A DNA stretch of 9,671 nt from positions 1 to 9,671 of the forward strand of contig JAJQAS010000089.1 in assembly GCA_021203685.1 (NCBI GenBank). Direction: 5' to 3'. Every line of letters starts with the position of its first letter. Within the stretch, counting starts at the first letter, position 1. The position numbers and the translations under genes are program-made. The notes beneath the pieces were generated by a model. That model had not been told where the DNA came from and did no database searches. It saw nothing but the letters and a program-made list of their open reading frames with translations. This document shows, one piece after another, positions 1 to 6,319 of the stretch. This DNA comes from Clostridiales bacterium (GTDB taxonomy: Bacteria > Bacillota > Clostridia > Oscillospirales > Oscillospiraceae).

Positions 1-2
1 GG

Positions 3-95
3 GTGGCGGACTTCCTGCGGAGGGTGCTTCAGGAGAGGGACATCCCCCAGCGGCGTCAGCCCACCAGGACACACCAACACAGCGTGGAACGATAA
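3..95 (+). CDS. 3' end of an unidentified gene (possibly relaxase)
   Basis: The third forward frame is open from the window edge to a TAA at 93-95. It encodes about 30 residues rich in Arg and Gln (begins VADFLRRVLQERDIP, ends HQHSVER). The basic, low-complexity tail and the conjugative-element surroundings are compatible with the C-terminus of a relaxase or another mobilisation protein. No motif is visible in so short a piece, so that identity is a guess from context. The other two forward frames are also open over most of this stretch, which lowers confidence that this frame is the right one. Confidence 0.4.
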   Translation: MADFLRRVLQERDIPQRRQPTRTHQHSVER

Positions 96-106
96 GACTC
101 ACGCTT

Positions 107-205
107 GAATTGGGAAAATTCCAAAATTTCAAATGGAGCAGTCCCGGAACAAACTCCGCTTCATTGAGACTGCTCCTATTTGAAAAATCCTGAAATCGCC
201 AATTC
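107..205 (+). repeat. Long imperfect inverted repeat (stem-loop) downstream of the partial gene
   Basis: The arms TTTCAAATGGAGCAGTC (127-143) and its complement (168-185) pair over 17 bp with a single bulged base. An outer pair, GAATTGG (107-113) and CCAATTC (199-205), extends the structure. The 3' arm is followed by AAAAA rather than a T-run, so it is not a textbook intrinsic terminator for the plus strand. It may be a terminator, a processing hairpin or a structured element such as a single-strand origin. No protein-coding signal was seen between 96 and 273. Confidence 0.5.
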
Positions 206-259
206 TTGAATCGGAGAAATATCCCCCCAAATGCCACTCTTACAAAAGTTTTAGAAATC

Positions 260-265
260 AGGAGG
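260..265 (+). promoter_or_regulatory. Ribosome binding site AGGAGG
   Basis: A perfect AGGAGG lies 8 nt before the ATG at 274 and fixes that start codon. Confidence 0.8.
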
Positions 266-273
266 TAAATTCG

Positions 274-564
274 ATGATAAAAGGCTTATCCAAGCGGGAG
301 AAGGACACGGAGCTGTTTTACAACGCCGCCGACCCTGTCGCCCATATCCGCACACACGATCTCCGGCTGATTAAGCGGCTGGAGGAATTCAGCAACAAGC
401 ACCCCGACCTCTGCCGGATGGTGGAGGATGACGAATACAATGGAAAATACTTCGACATTGACCGCTCCCGGGTGTCCATCCGCATTACAGAACCCTACTC
501 CCAGGAGCGGCGGAGGAAGCAAAGCGAGTGGGCGAAGGTGAATGGGTTGAATGGTAAAATGTGA
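274..564 (+). CDS. Small conserved-type hypothetical protein of the mobile element backbone
   Basis: This is a 96-residue hydrophilic, strongly charged protein with no signal peptide or membrane segment. Charged clusters are at the N-terminus (KREKDTELF) and near residues 75-88 (QERRRKQSEWAK). I do not recognise a domain. The start is secure because of the AGGAGG at 260-265. Base composition is GC-rich at third codon positions (runs such as aagcggctggag), like the replication genes at the other end of the window and unlike the AT-rich operon that follows. It therefore belongs to the element backbone. It stands between the partial gene at the left edge and a terminator hairpin, so it probably ends a backbone transcript. 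No function is proposed. Confidence 0.75.
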   Translation: MIKGLSKREKDTELFYNAADPVAHIRTHDLRLIKRLEEFSNKHPDLCRMVEDDEYNGKYFDIDRSRVSIRITEPYSQERRRKQSEWAKVNGLNGKM

Positions 565-570
565 ATTTGA

Positions 571-601
571 ACAGGCAAGGCCGAAATTGGGCCTTGCCTG
601 T
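571..601 (+). terminator. Intrinsic terminator-like hairpin
   Basis: A perfect 12-bp stem, ACAGGCAAGGCC (571-582) against GGCCTTGCCTGT (590-601), encloses a 7-nt loop. It begins 6 nt after the stop of the small gene at 274-564. The following T content is weak (TTCTGAC), so termination efficiency is uncertain, but the position and stability fit a transcript end that separates the backbone gene from the defence operon. Confidence 0.6.
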
Positions 602-703
602 TCTGACATGATGCCATATCCATACGGAGGTTGATGACTTTCTGCGTATACAGTTATGGCTTACCTTTATCCCCACCATACAACGTAATAAAAGACAGTG
701 AAA

Positions 704-775
704 AAACGAATACAACAACCTTTTATGAGAAATAGTTGCTCTAACCATTGACAAACTTCGTTTAAACGAATACAA
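704..775 (+). repeat. 12-bp direct repeat, copies 60 bp apart
   Basis: AAACGAATACAA occurs at 704-715 and again at 764-775. The second copy overlaps the right half of the palindrome and the -10 box. The offset is exactly 60 bp. The upstream copy carries a half-site of the palindrome (AAACGAA) without the mirrored half, so it may be an auxiliary site for the same regulator or the trace of a duplicated promoter end. Confidence 0.5.
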
Positions 776-776
776 T
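748..776 (+). promoter_or_regulatory. Sigma-70 type promoter of the defence operon
   Basis: The -35 box TTGACA (748-753, full consensus) and the -10 box TACAAT (771-776, five of six) are separated by exactly 17 bp. Transcription would start near 783, about 38 nt before the regulator gene's GTG at 821. This is the only strong promoter seen ahead of the seven same-strand genes that end at 6309, so it probably drives the whole set. Its spacer holds a palindrome listed separately. Confidence 0.8.
757..770. promoter_or_regulatory. Palindromic operator inside the promoter spacer
   Basis: TTCGTTTAAACGAA is a perfect 14-bp palindrome filling most of the 17-bp gap between the -35 and -10 boxes. A protein bound here would block RNA polymerase. 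The adjacent small helix-turn-helix protein is the obvious candidate for autorepression, which is a familiar arrangement in restriction-modification systems. The binding partner is inferred. Confidence 0.6.
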
Positions 777-820
777 AAATATGGGTTAGTGTGCAGGCAA
801 TGCGGTATGAGGTGTTATCA

Positions 821-1027
821 GTGAATGGATACATTACAGTGCAAGAAGCAGCCGAAAAATGGGGTGTTTCCCCGCGGCAAGTTCAAATTCTTTGCAAGGA
901 AAACCGCATTGATGGCGCAATGCGAATGAGCCGTATTTGGATCATTCCGGAAGATGCTAAAAAACCAACCGGAGAAAGACGAACGCAGTATAGGAGGAAA
1001 GATGATGCTTCAACGCACCATACATGA
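821..1027 (+). CDS. Small helix-turn-helix DNA-binding protein, likely operon regulator
   Basis: From GTG 821 the product has 68 residues. It opens with a MerR/excisionase-type helix-turn-helix: the segment ITVQEAAEKWGVSPRQVQIL, then a recognition-helix and wing stretch (KENRIDGAMRMSRIWIIP). GTG 821 is chosen because GAGGTG (809-814) lies 6 nt upstream. In-frame starts at 791 (GTG) and 800 (ATG) lack a ribosome binding site and would leave almost no leader after the predicted start site. The gene overlaps the first methyltransferase by 26 nt, so translation is probably coupled. Small proteins of this type often precede cytosine methyltransferase genes in Firmicutes. The likely role is control of the operon through the palindrome in its promoter. 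An excisionase-like role cannot be excluded. It is not the Xre-type C protein of classical systems. Confidence 0.8.
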   Translation: MNGYITVQEAAEKWGVSPRQVQILCKENRIDGAMRMSRIWIIPEDAKKPTGERRTQYRRKDDASTHHT

Positions 1028-2108
1028 AAAAGAATCTGTTGATTTATCCTCTGCGCCGTGGACAATGCATGAATTTTTTGCCGGTAGCGGTCTCGTCGCA
1101 TATGGGTTGATGGGAATGTTTGCTCCCGTTTGGGCTAACGACATCAGCGAACAGAAGGCCGCTGTATATAAAGCGAATTTCGGCGATAAATATTTTGAAC
1201 TAGGTGATATTAAGAATATAAATGGCAAGGATTTGCCTTTTGCTCATCTTTCCTGGGCTAGCTTTCCGTGTCAGGATTTATCCTTAGCTGGATCTTTGGG
1301 AGGAATCCATGCCTCTAGAAGCGGGCTTGTATGGGAATGGTTACGTATTTTAGATGAAATGTATGAAAAGCCCAAAATCTTGCTGCTAGAAAACGTACTT
1401 GGACTGCTTTCTACAAATGGAGGAAATAATTATCGAATGCTCCATTTGGCGCTTGTTGAACGGGGGTTCGACTGCGGTGCGATTGTGCTTAACGCTTCGC
1501 ATTTTGCCCCACAGTCTCGACCAAGAGTATTTGTAATCGCTGTGCGGCATGGCTGCAATATTCCTGATAGTTTAGTAGGCGATGGCCCGTGCTGGCTTCA
1601 TAACAAGGCGGCAACAAATTTGGGGGAGTCTTTACCTAACTGGATATGGTGGAAAACAGAAAAACCGCCGCGTCGTGTCGAATTGCTAAAAGATATTATT
1701 GAGGAAGATGTACCTTTTGATAAAGATAACGTGCTTAAGCTTATACCGATGCGTCACCAGATTAAACTGGACGGACATGATACCGTTTACGCAACGGGCT
1801 ACCGCCGGACACGACACGGAGAACAGCAGCTTGAACTACGGTTTGACGGCATTGCAGGGTGCTTAAGAACTCCAGAGGGCGGAAGCAGCAAGCAGTATCT
1901 AATCGTAAAAAAGGATGGAGAAACTCATGCGCGGCTACTCACCGTTCGTGAGGCTGCACGATTAATGGGAGCTCCAGATACCTTTCTATTACCTGGTACT
2001 TATAATGATGGCTATAAAGCCATGGGCGATGCAGTAGCGATGCCTGTTGTACAGTTTATTGGAAGCCGGTTTTTAACAAAAATTGCGGAGGCAGTGTATG
2101 ATGATTAG
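1002..2108 (+). CDS. DNA (cytosine-5-)-methyltransferase A
   Basis: The 368-residue enzyme transfers a methyl group from S-adenosylmethionine to C5 of cytosine within a specific DNA site. The family motifs appear in order: motif I FFAGSG (residues 25-30), motif IV SFPCQ with catalytic Cys90, motif VI LENV (129-132), motif VIII PQSRPR (170-175), a variable target-recognition region (roughly 190-290), a motif IX-like stretch around RLLTVREAARLMG, and motif X near the C-terminus as MGDAVAMP, with Asp where GNAV usually has Asn. AGGAGG (992-997) is 4 nt before ATG 1002 and 7 nt before ATG 1005, and either may be used. An in-frame ATG at 954 lies inside the regulator gene without a ribosome site. 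The gene overlaps the next one by 11 nt. It most likely protects host DNA against the adjacent putative endonuclease. The recognition sequence cannot be read from the protein. Confidence 0.95.
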   Translation: MMLQRTIHEKESVDLSSAPWTMHEFFAGSGLVAYGLMGMFAPVWANDISEQKAAVYKANFGDKYFELGDIKNINGKDLPFAHLSWASFPCQDLSLAGSLGGIHASRSGLVWEWLRILDEMYEKPKILLLENVLGLLSTNGGNNYRMLHLALVERGFDCGAIVLNASHFAPQSRPRVFVIAVRHGCNIPDSLVGDGPCWLHNKAATNLGESLPNWIWWKTEKPPRRVELLKDIIEEDVPFDKDNVLKLIPMRHQIKLDGHDTVYATGYRRTRHGEQQLELRFDGIAGCLRTPEGGSSKQYLIVKKDGETHARLLTVREAARLMGAPDTFLLPGTYNDGYKAMGDAVAMPVVQFIGSRFLTKIAEAVYDD

Positions 2109-3036
2109 TCCAGAAGAGCGTTTGAGAGAGTTTCAGACAGAGAACAATATTTTTACAAAAGGAAATCTCTCAGTCATTATACAGCTTACGGATATGTTTA
2201 GCGGCAAAGATTTTCCTCTTGATTCGAATGATTTTAAGACGAAGAAGGAAGGTCAGGTTTCGGGTCTAGGTGGAGGAAACCTGAAAAAAGTATTAAAAAA
2301 GCATGGCATCACTCAACAGCTATCCTCCGAAGGCGGACGAACTAGCCGCGGCAGCATGGGACTGATGATGAAGTATGTAGATTTTCTCAATGCATGGAAT
2401 GCGGAAGAGTCTGTTGACTTCTCTTTGGTTGAAGCTTTTTGGGCAGAACAAGTAAGAGAATATTTCAGGAATCAGCCATTTATTTTGACAGCAGATACTT
2501 CAAAAACCATCGGGGCAAACTTGGACGAACTGTTCGACCAAGCTAGAAAACGGCAAAAGCAAAATCCGGGAACACAATATCTTGGAACAGTGTTGCAACA
2601 TCTGGTGGCAGCGAAACTCAGTCTCGTTATGCCAGATGGATCGTTTGAGATACACGGTGCCTCAGTTGCGGACGGTCCGACTGATCGGAATGGTGATTTT
2701 GTCATTAATAATACCATTATCCATTGTACCACTATGCCGGGTGCGCTGCTTATCGAAAAATGTAAGGATAATTTACGCGGCGGTTGCCACCCTGTCATTA
2801 TCACCATCTTTGAGCGTGTACAAACGGCCCTGAATCTGGCAGAGGATGCTAACCTCGCTGGCCGAGTTGAAGTATGGGATGTTCAGCAGTTTTTATCGGC
2901 CAATGTGTACGAACATAGCCTGTTTGATGAGGGAAAACGTAATTCAACGCTTTCCAGCATTATTGATCGGTACAATGAGATCGTTTCGGTAGCTGAAACG
3001 GATCCGAGCCTGCGTATTGCGTTCGAGGCAAGGTGA
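2098..3036 (+). CDS. DUF4928-like protein, putative type II restriction endonuclease
   Basis: This is a 312-residue soluble protein with no membrane segments. From memory of the family it resembles DUF4928, which recurs beside cytosine methyltransferases and Vsr and is presumed to be the restriction enzyme. That assignment is not confirmed here. Visible landmarks are a Gly-rich basic stretch GLGGGNLKKVLKKHG (56-70), a putative DNA-contact segment EGGRTSRGS (78-86), a helical region GTQYLGTVLQHLVAAKL (158-174), and a compact acidic/polar core with D196, D200, H209, T211 and E220-K221. The last could be a diverged PD-(D/E)xK-like active site, but no canonical D-ExK is clear. GGAGG (2087-2091) lies 6 nt before ATG 2098. 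An in-frame ATG at 2083 is less favoured. Overlap with both neighbours implies co-translation in one restriction-modification unit. Confidence 0.7.
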   Translation: MMISPEERLREFQTENNIFTKGNLSVIIQLTDMFSGKDFPLDSNDFKTKKEGQVSGLGGGNLKKVLKKHGITQQLSSEGGRTSRGSMGLMMKYVDFLNAWNAEESVDFSLVEAFWAEQVREYFRNQPFILTADTSKTIGANLDELFDQARKRQKQNPGTQYLGTVLQHLVAAKLSLVMPDGSFEIHGASVADGPTDRNGDFVINNTIIHCTTMPGALLIEKCKDNLRGGCHPVIITIFERVQTALNLAEDANLAGRVEVWDVQQFLSANVYEHSLFDEGKRNSTLSSIIDRYNEIVSVAETDPSLRIAFEAR

Positions 3037-3458
3037 CTATTTTGGCAGATGTTTTTGATGCTGATAAACGTTCAGATATTATGCGACGTGTCAAGTCCAA
3101 GAAAAACAAATCTACGGAACTTCGTCTAATTGAGATTTTTAAGCAAAACGGTATTACAGGGTGGCGGCGCAACTATCCGGTCAAGGGTCATCCTGACTTT
3201 GTATTTCTGGATAAGAAAATTGCAGTATTTGTGGATGGATGTTTTTGGCACGGGCACGATTGTCGTAATACTCGCCCCGCAGATAACGAAGAATATTGGC
3301 GGAAGAAGCGAAAACGAAATATAAAACACGACCAAGAGGTAACATCTATGTTTGAAGCACGAGGATGGACGGTACTGCGGATTTGGGAGTGTGAACTAAA
3401 GCAATCGAATAGGCAACTTCTAATTGAAAAGATTAGAGAAGCGCATCTTACAAAGTAG
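3033..3458 (+). CDS. vsr: Very short patch repair (Vsr) endonuclease
   Basis: Vsr nicks DNA 5' of the T in T:G mismatches that arise when 5-methylcytosine deaminates, so repair restores the C. The 141-residue product has the family landmarks: KRSDIM (12-17), Glu29, PDFVF with catalytic-type Asp55, VDGCFWHGHDC (67-77) with His73, and WECEL (118-122). Cys70, His75, Cys77 and Cys120 match the structural zinc ligands known for the E. coli enzyme. The length is normal. GTG 3033 overlaps the preceding stop. TTG 3042, preceded by GGTGA at 3032-3036, is an equally good start and gives the more family-like N-terminus ADVFDADKRS. Its place between two cytosine methyltransferases fits correction of mutations at their methylated sites. 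No residue needed for catalysis appears to be missing. Confidence 0.95.
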   Translation: MTILADVFDADKRSDIMRRVKSKKNKSTELRLIEIFKQNGITGWRRNYPVKGHPDFVFLDKKIAVFVDGCFWHGHDCRNTRPADNEEYWRKKRKRNIKHDQEVTSMFEARGWTVLRIWECELKQSNRQLLIEKIREAHLTK

Positions 3459-3499
3459 ATGCTTTAGAGATTTTGAGGTAATGCTAGGAGAGAAGGGCA

Positions 3500-4585
3500 A
3501 TGCCAATAGAGGTGTATTCTTTTTTCTCTGGAGTGGGGTTCTTGGATCTGGGATTCGAGGATGCTGGATTTAATATAGTTTTTGTCAATGAATGCAACGA
3601 GCGTTTTCTAGATGCATATCAATACGCTAGAAGAAATCGCAATCATATTCCGAGATACGGATACAGTTGTGATGATGCTCGCTCGTATTTATCAGATGAG
3701 AAGTGGAACGAAGCATTTCCAGAGTATAATAACCGCGAAAATAACTTAATTGGTTTTATTGGTGGACCTCCATGCCCTGATTTTTCAGTGGCTGGGCAAA
3801 ATAAAGGTATAACCGGCAGCAACGGACAGTTAACATCAGTTTATGCTAATTTGATTATTAAACGTCAGCCAGATTTTTTTGTACTAGAAAATGTTAAGGG
3901 ATTATATCAAACAAAGAAGCATCGGCAATTCTATGATAAGTTAAAAAGAAAACTATATAGAGCGGGCTTTTCCCTTTTTGACTCTGTAGAAAATGCGCTT
4001 GAATATGGGGTGCCTCAATACCGGGACAGATTAATCCTAATAGGTTTAAATAGAGCAACATTTGGCCGTGGCATTAAATATTCCATTGGCAGCAATCGCA
4101 TATATATGCTCAACGAAATTATGGCAAAAAAATGGCCCACAACAACCGCTTTTGTCGAAAATGGAAACTTAGAAATGCCTGACGGCATAATTAGAAAATT
4201 GACCGTACAACATTGGTTCGAACAAAATCATGTGACCGAACATCCAAATGGTAACGACACTTTTAAGATAAAAAACATAAGTAAATTTAATGCTATACCA
4301 GAAGGGGCAACCGCAGGAAAGTCATTTAAACGGCTTCATCGGTGGAGGTATTCGCCGACGGCTGCTTATGGAAACAATGAGGTTCATTTGCATCCATACC
4401 TGCCCAGGAGAATTAGTGTTGCAGAAGCGTTAGCAATTCAATCTCTCCCAGCTTGGTTTGAACTTCCCGGGAATATTCCATTGTCATCAAAATTCAAAAT
4501 GGTTGGAAATGGTGTGCCATATTTATTGTCACTTGGGATTGCTACAGAACTTTTTGAATGGATTGATCAATTTTATACCGAATAG
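3500..4585 (+). CDS. DNA (cytosine-5-)-methyltransferase B
   Basis: This is a second C5 methyltransferase of 361 residues, clearly not a duplicate of the first. It has motif I FFSGVG (8-13), motif IV GGPPCPDFSVAG (88-99) with catalytic Cys92, motif VI LENV (129-132), motif VIII PQYRDR (172-177), a target-recognition region from about 195 to 300, then RRISVAEALAIQSLP and motif X MVGNGVP near the end. Motif IV reads PCP where PCQ is usual, a tolerated variant in part of the family. AGGAG (3486-3490) lies 9 nt before the ATG. It follows vsr after a 41-nt gap, a looser junction than those before it, and is 28 nt from the DUF262 gene. It may supply the self-marking for the DUF262-HEPN pair or a second specificity for the restriction enzyme. 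Its composition is AT-rich. Confidence 0.94.
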   Translation: MPIEVYSFFSGVGFLDLGFEDAGFNIVFVNECNERFLDAYQYARRNRNHIPRYGYSCDDARSYLSDEKWNEAFPEYNNRENNLIGFIGGPPCPDFSVAGQNKGITGSNGQLTSVYANLIIKRQPDFFVLENVKGLYQTKKHRQFYDKLKRKLYRAGFSLFDSVENALEYGVPQYRDRLILIGLNRATFGRGIKYSIGSNRIYMLNEIMAKKWPTTTAFVENGNLEMPDGIIRKLTVQHWFEQNHVTEHPNGNDTFKIKNISKFNAIPEGATAGKSFKRLHRWRYSPTAAYGNNEVHLHPYLPRRISVAEALAIQSLPAWFELPGNIPLSSKFKMVGNGVPYLLSLGIATELFEWIDQFYTE

Positions 4586-4599
4586 ATGCTATCTGTTAT

Positions 4600-4610
4600 A
4601 AGGAGGATCA
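4600..4610 (+). promoter_or_regulatory. Near-ideal ribosome binding site of the DUF262 gene
   Basis: AAGGAGGATCA matches the anti-Shine-Dalgarno end of 16S rRNA over 11 bases (AAGGAGG plus ATCA) and lies just upstream of ATG 4614. It is the strongest such site in the operon, so the DUF262 protein may be made at a higher level than its neighbours. Confidence 0.75.
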
Positions 4611-4613
4611 CAT

Positions 4614-5771
4614 ATGGCAAAGTATTATGAGATGCAAGACGAAGAGAGATCCGTTGCGTTGTATGATATTAGTGTAATACCTAATGATTTCAATGTAATG
4701 ACTATCAATAGTCTTATTGAGTCTGGTATCATTTCAATGCCAGTATTTCAACGTAATTATGTGTGGGACCGTAAGCGTGCTTCTCGCTTCATCGAATCAC
4801 TAATTCTTGGATTACCTGTACCTCAAATCTTTTTATATCAGAAAGAGCGCAACCAATATAGTGTTATTGACGGACAACAGAGGCTCATGACAATATACTT
4901 TTTCGTGAAACAAAGATTCCCACGAAGCGGGAAAAGAACTTTCTTGAGGAAGGTATTTGATGAGCACGGCAACATACCAGACAACATTTTATCCGACAAT
5001 CAATTCTTTCAGGATTTTAAGCTTCAGTTTGCTAAACAAGAGAATGGAGCTCCGCATCCATTAAATAACAAAAAATATTGCACATTGGATGCTTCATACC
5101 GCAGTTCTTTCGATCTTATGCCTATTCGTTGTATGTCTATACGACAAAACAAGCCCGAAGATAACAGCTCTATTTATGAAATTTTTAGCCGATTAAATAC
5201 CGGAGGCTTGAATCTTTCTCCACAGGAAATCAGAGGATGTCTCTATAGTTCGCCTTTCTATAATATGCTGTATTCTCTAAATTCCGACGAGAGGTGGCGA
5301 CAGCTCGTCGGGAAAAAAGAGGAAGATGATAAATTTAGGGATGTAGAAGTATTGCTTCGCTCTTTTGCCCTACTGCATGATGAAAAAGGTTATTCTGGCT
5401 CTATGGTACAATTTCTAAACCGTTTTTCTAAAGCGGCTCAAAAGTTTACCCCTGAAAAAATAGATGAATATAAAAAGCTGTTTTTAGATTTTTTGTCAGC
5501 ATGCAATGAAATAGATCACCGTGAGTTCTTGACTAAAACCGGCAGTTTTAATGTCTCATTGTTCGATTCTGTTTTTGTAGCGGTTTCTGAGAAAATACGT
5601 TCAGAGGGGTTAGAACGTGCAAAGGTATGCGCAGCAGCATTTGATGCGCTCAAGAATGATGAAAACTTTAAAAATGCGATTACTCATAGCACATCTCATG
5701 TTGAGAGCGTAAAAACGCGCCTGAGATTGGCACGTATGCATCTATACAATCCCACAAGCGAAGAGGCGTGA
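4614..5771 (+). CDS. DUF262 (ParB/sulfiredoxin-fold) NTPase-like protein
   Basis: The 385-residue protein has all the hallmarks of DUF262: FQRNYVWDRKRASRFIESL (45-63), LPVPQIFLY (67-75), the DGQQR motif at 86-90, and RLNTGG..LSPQEIR (193-207). In GmrSD and SspE proteins this domain binds or hydrolyses nucleotides and responds to modified DNA, and a DUF1524 HNH domain at the C-terminus cuts DNA. Here no HNH signature is visible. The remaining residues to 385 are helical and of unknown function. The next gene begins 1 nt after the stop and encodes a HEPN protein, so the effector is probably supplied in trans. The start is fixed by the excellent ribosome site at 4600-4610. A role as sensor or switch is inference. 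The family membership is secure. Confidence 0.92.
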   Translation: MAKYYEMQDEERSVALYDISVIPNDFNVMTINSLIESGIISMPVFQRNYVWDRKRASRFIESLILGLPVPQIFLYQKERNQYSVIDGQQRLMTIYFFVKQRFPRSGKRTFLRKVFDEHGNIPDNILSDNQFFQDFKLQFAKQENGAPHPLNNKKYCTLDASYRSSFDLMPIRCMSIRQNKPEDNSSIYEIFSRLNTGGLNLSPQEIRGCLYSSPFYNMLYSLNSDERWRQLVGKKEEDDKFRDVEVLLRSFALLHDEKGYSGSMVQFLNRFSKAAQKFTPEKIDEYKKLFLDFLSACNEIDHREFLTKTGSFNVSLFDSVFVAVSEKIRSEGLERAKVCAAAFDALKNDENFKNAITHSTSHVESVKTRLRLARMHLYNPTSEEA

Positions 5772-5772
5772 T

Positions 5773-6309
5773 ATGGAAAACAATCACATCGAACAGCAGT
5801 ACAGAGACTCGAAAGATCTCTGTAATTATCTGATGGGTAAAGGAGAGATTTCCTTTGCCACGTACATAGATAACACATACAAAAAGATACTGGTTCTCTC
5901 TGCTGCAAGTTTTTTTGAGAGCACAATTTCAAAGTTAATATCGGAGTATGCAAACAAAGTAAGCGGAACGGACAAAAGAATTGTTTCTCTCATAGAGCAA
6001 AAAGTTGTTGAACGGCAGTATCATACCCTATTTGATTGGAACGCAAATAATACCAACGCTTTTTTCAAATTGTTCGGAGATGAAACAAAAAATAAAGTTC
6101 GCAGTCAAATAAATGCGGACGATCAGCTAAAACGTGCGGAGAAGGATTTCATAGAACTTGGACGTCAGCGGAATTTACTCGTACATAAAAACTTCGCAGA
6201 GTATGATGTCAACATAACAGTTGATGAAATATACAGCAAATATAAATCTGCATGTAATTTCATTACGTACCTGTTCTCTGTTCTCGATCCATCTTTTTTG
6301 AAAAATTGA
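5773..6309 (+). CDS. HEPN-domain protein, candidate RNase effector
   Basis: This is a 178-residue, mostly helical protein. The HEPN signature R-N-x3-H is present as RNLLVH (Arg133, Asn134, His138), in the sequence context ELGRQRNLLVHKNF. An upstream helix carries SFFES (46-50) with Glu49, which fits the RiboL-PSP / MAE_28990-type HEPN families. In active HEPN toxins the Arg and His cleave RNA, often tRNA or mRNA, and the usual outcome is growth arrest or abortive infection. AGAGG (5762-5766) lies 6 nt before the ATG, and the gap from the DUF262 gene is a single nucleotide, so translation is tightly coupled. It is the last gene of the operon, and no strong terminator follows at once. The catalytic motif is seen. 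The RNase activity and the partnership with DUF262 are inferred. Confidence 0.85.
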   Translation: MENNHIEQQYRDSKDLCNYLMGKGEISFATYIDNTYKKILVLSAASFFESTISKLISEYANKVSGTDKRIVSLIEQKVVERQYHTLFDWNANNTNAFFKLFGDETKNKVRSQINADDQLKRAEKDFIELGRQRNLLVHKNFAEYDVNITVDEIYSKYKSACNFITYLFSVLDPSFLKN

Positions 6310-6319
6310 TAAAACACAG

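Noticed and set aside
954..1001. Earlier ATG start for methyltransferase A
   Set aside because: It has no ribosome binding site, lies inside the regulator gene, and the AGGAGG at 992-997 points to 1002 or 1005.
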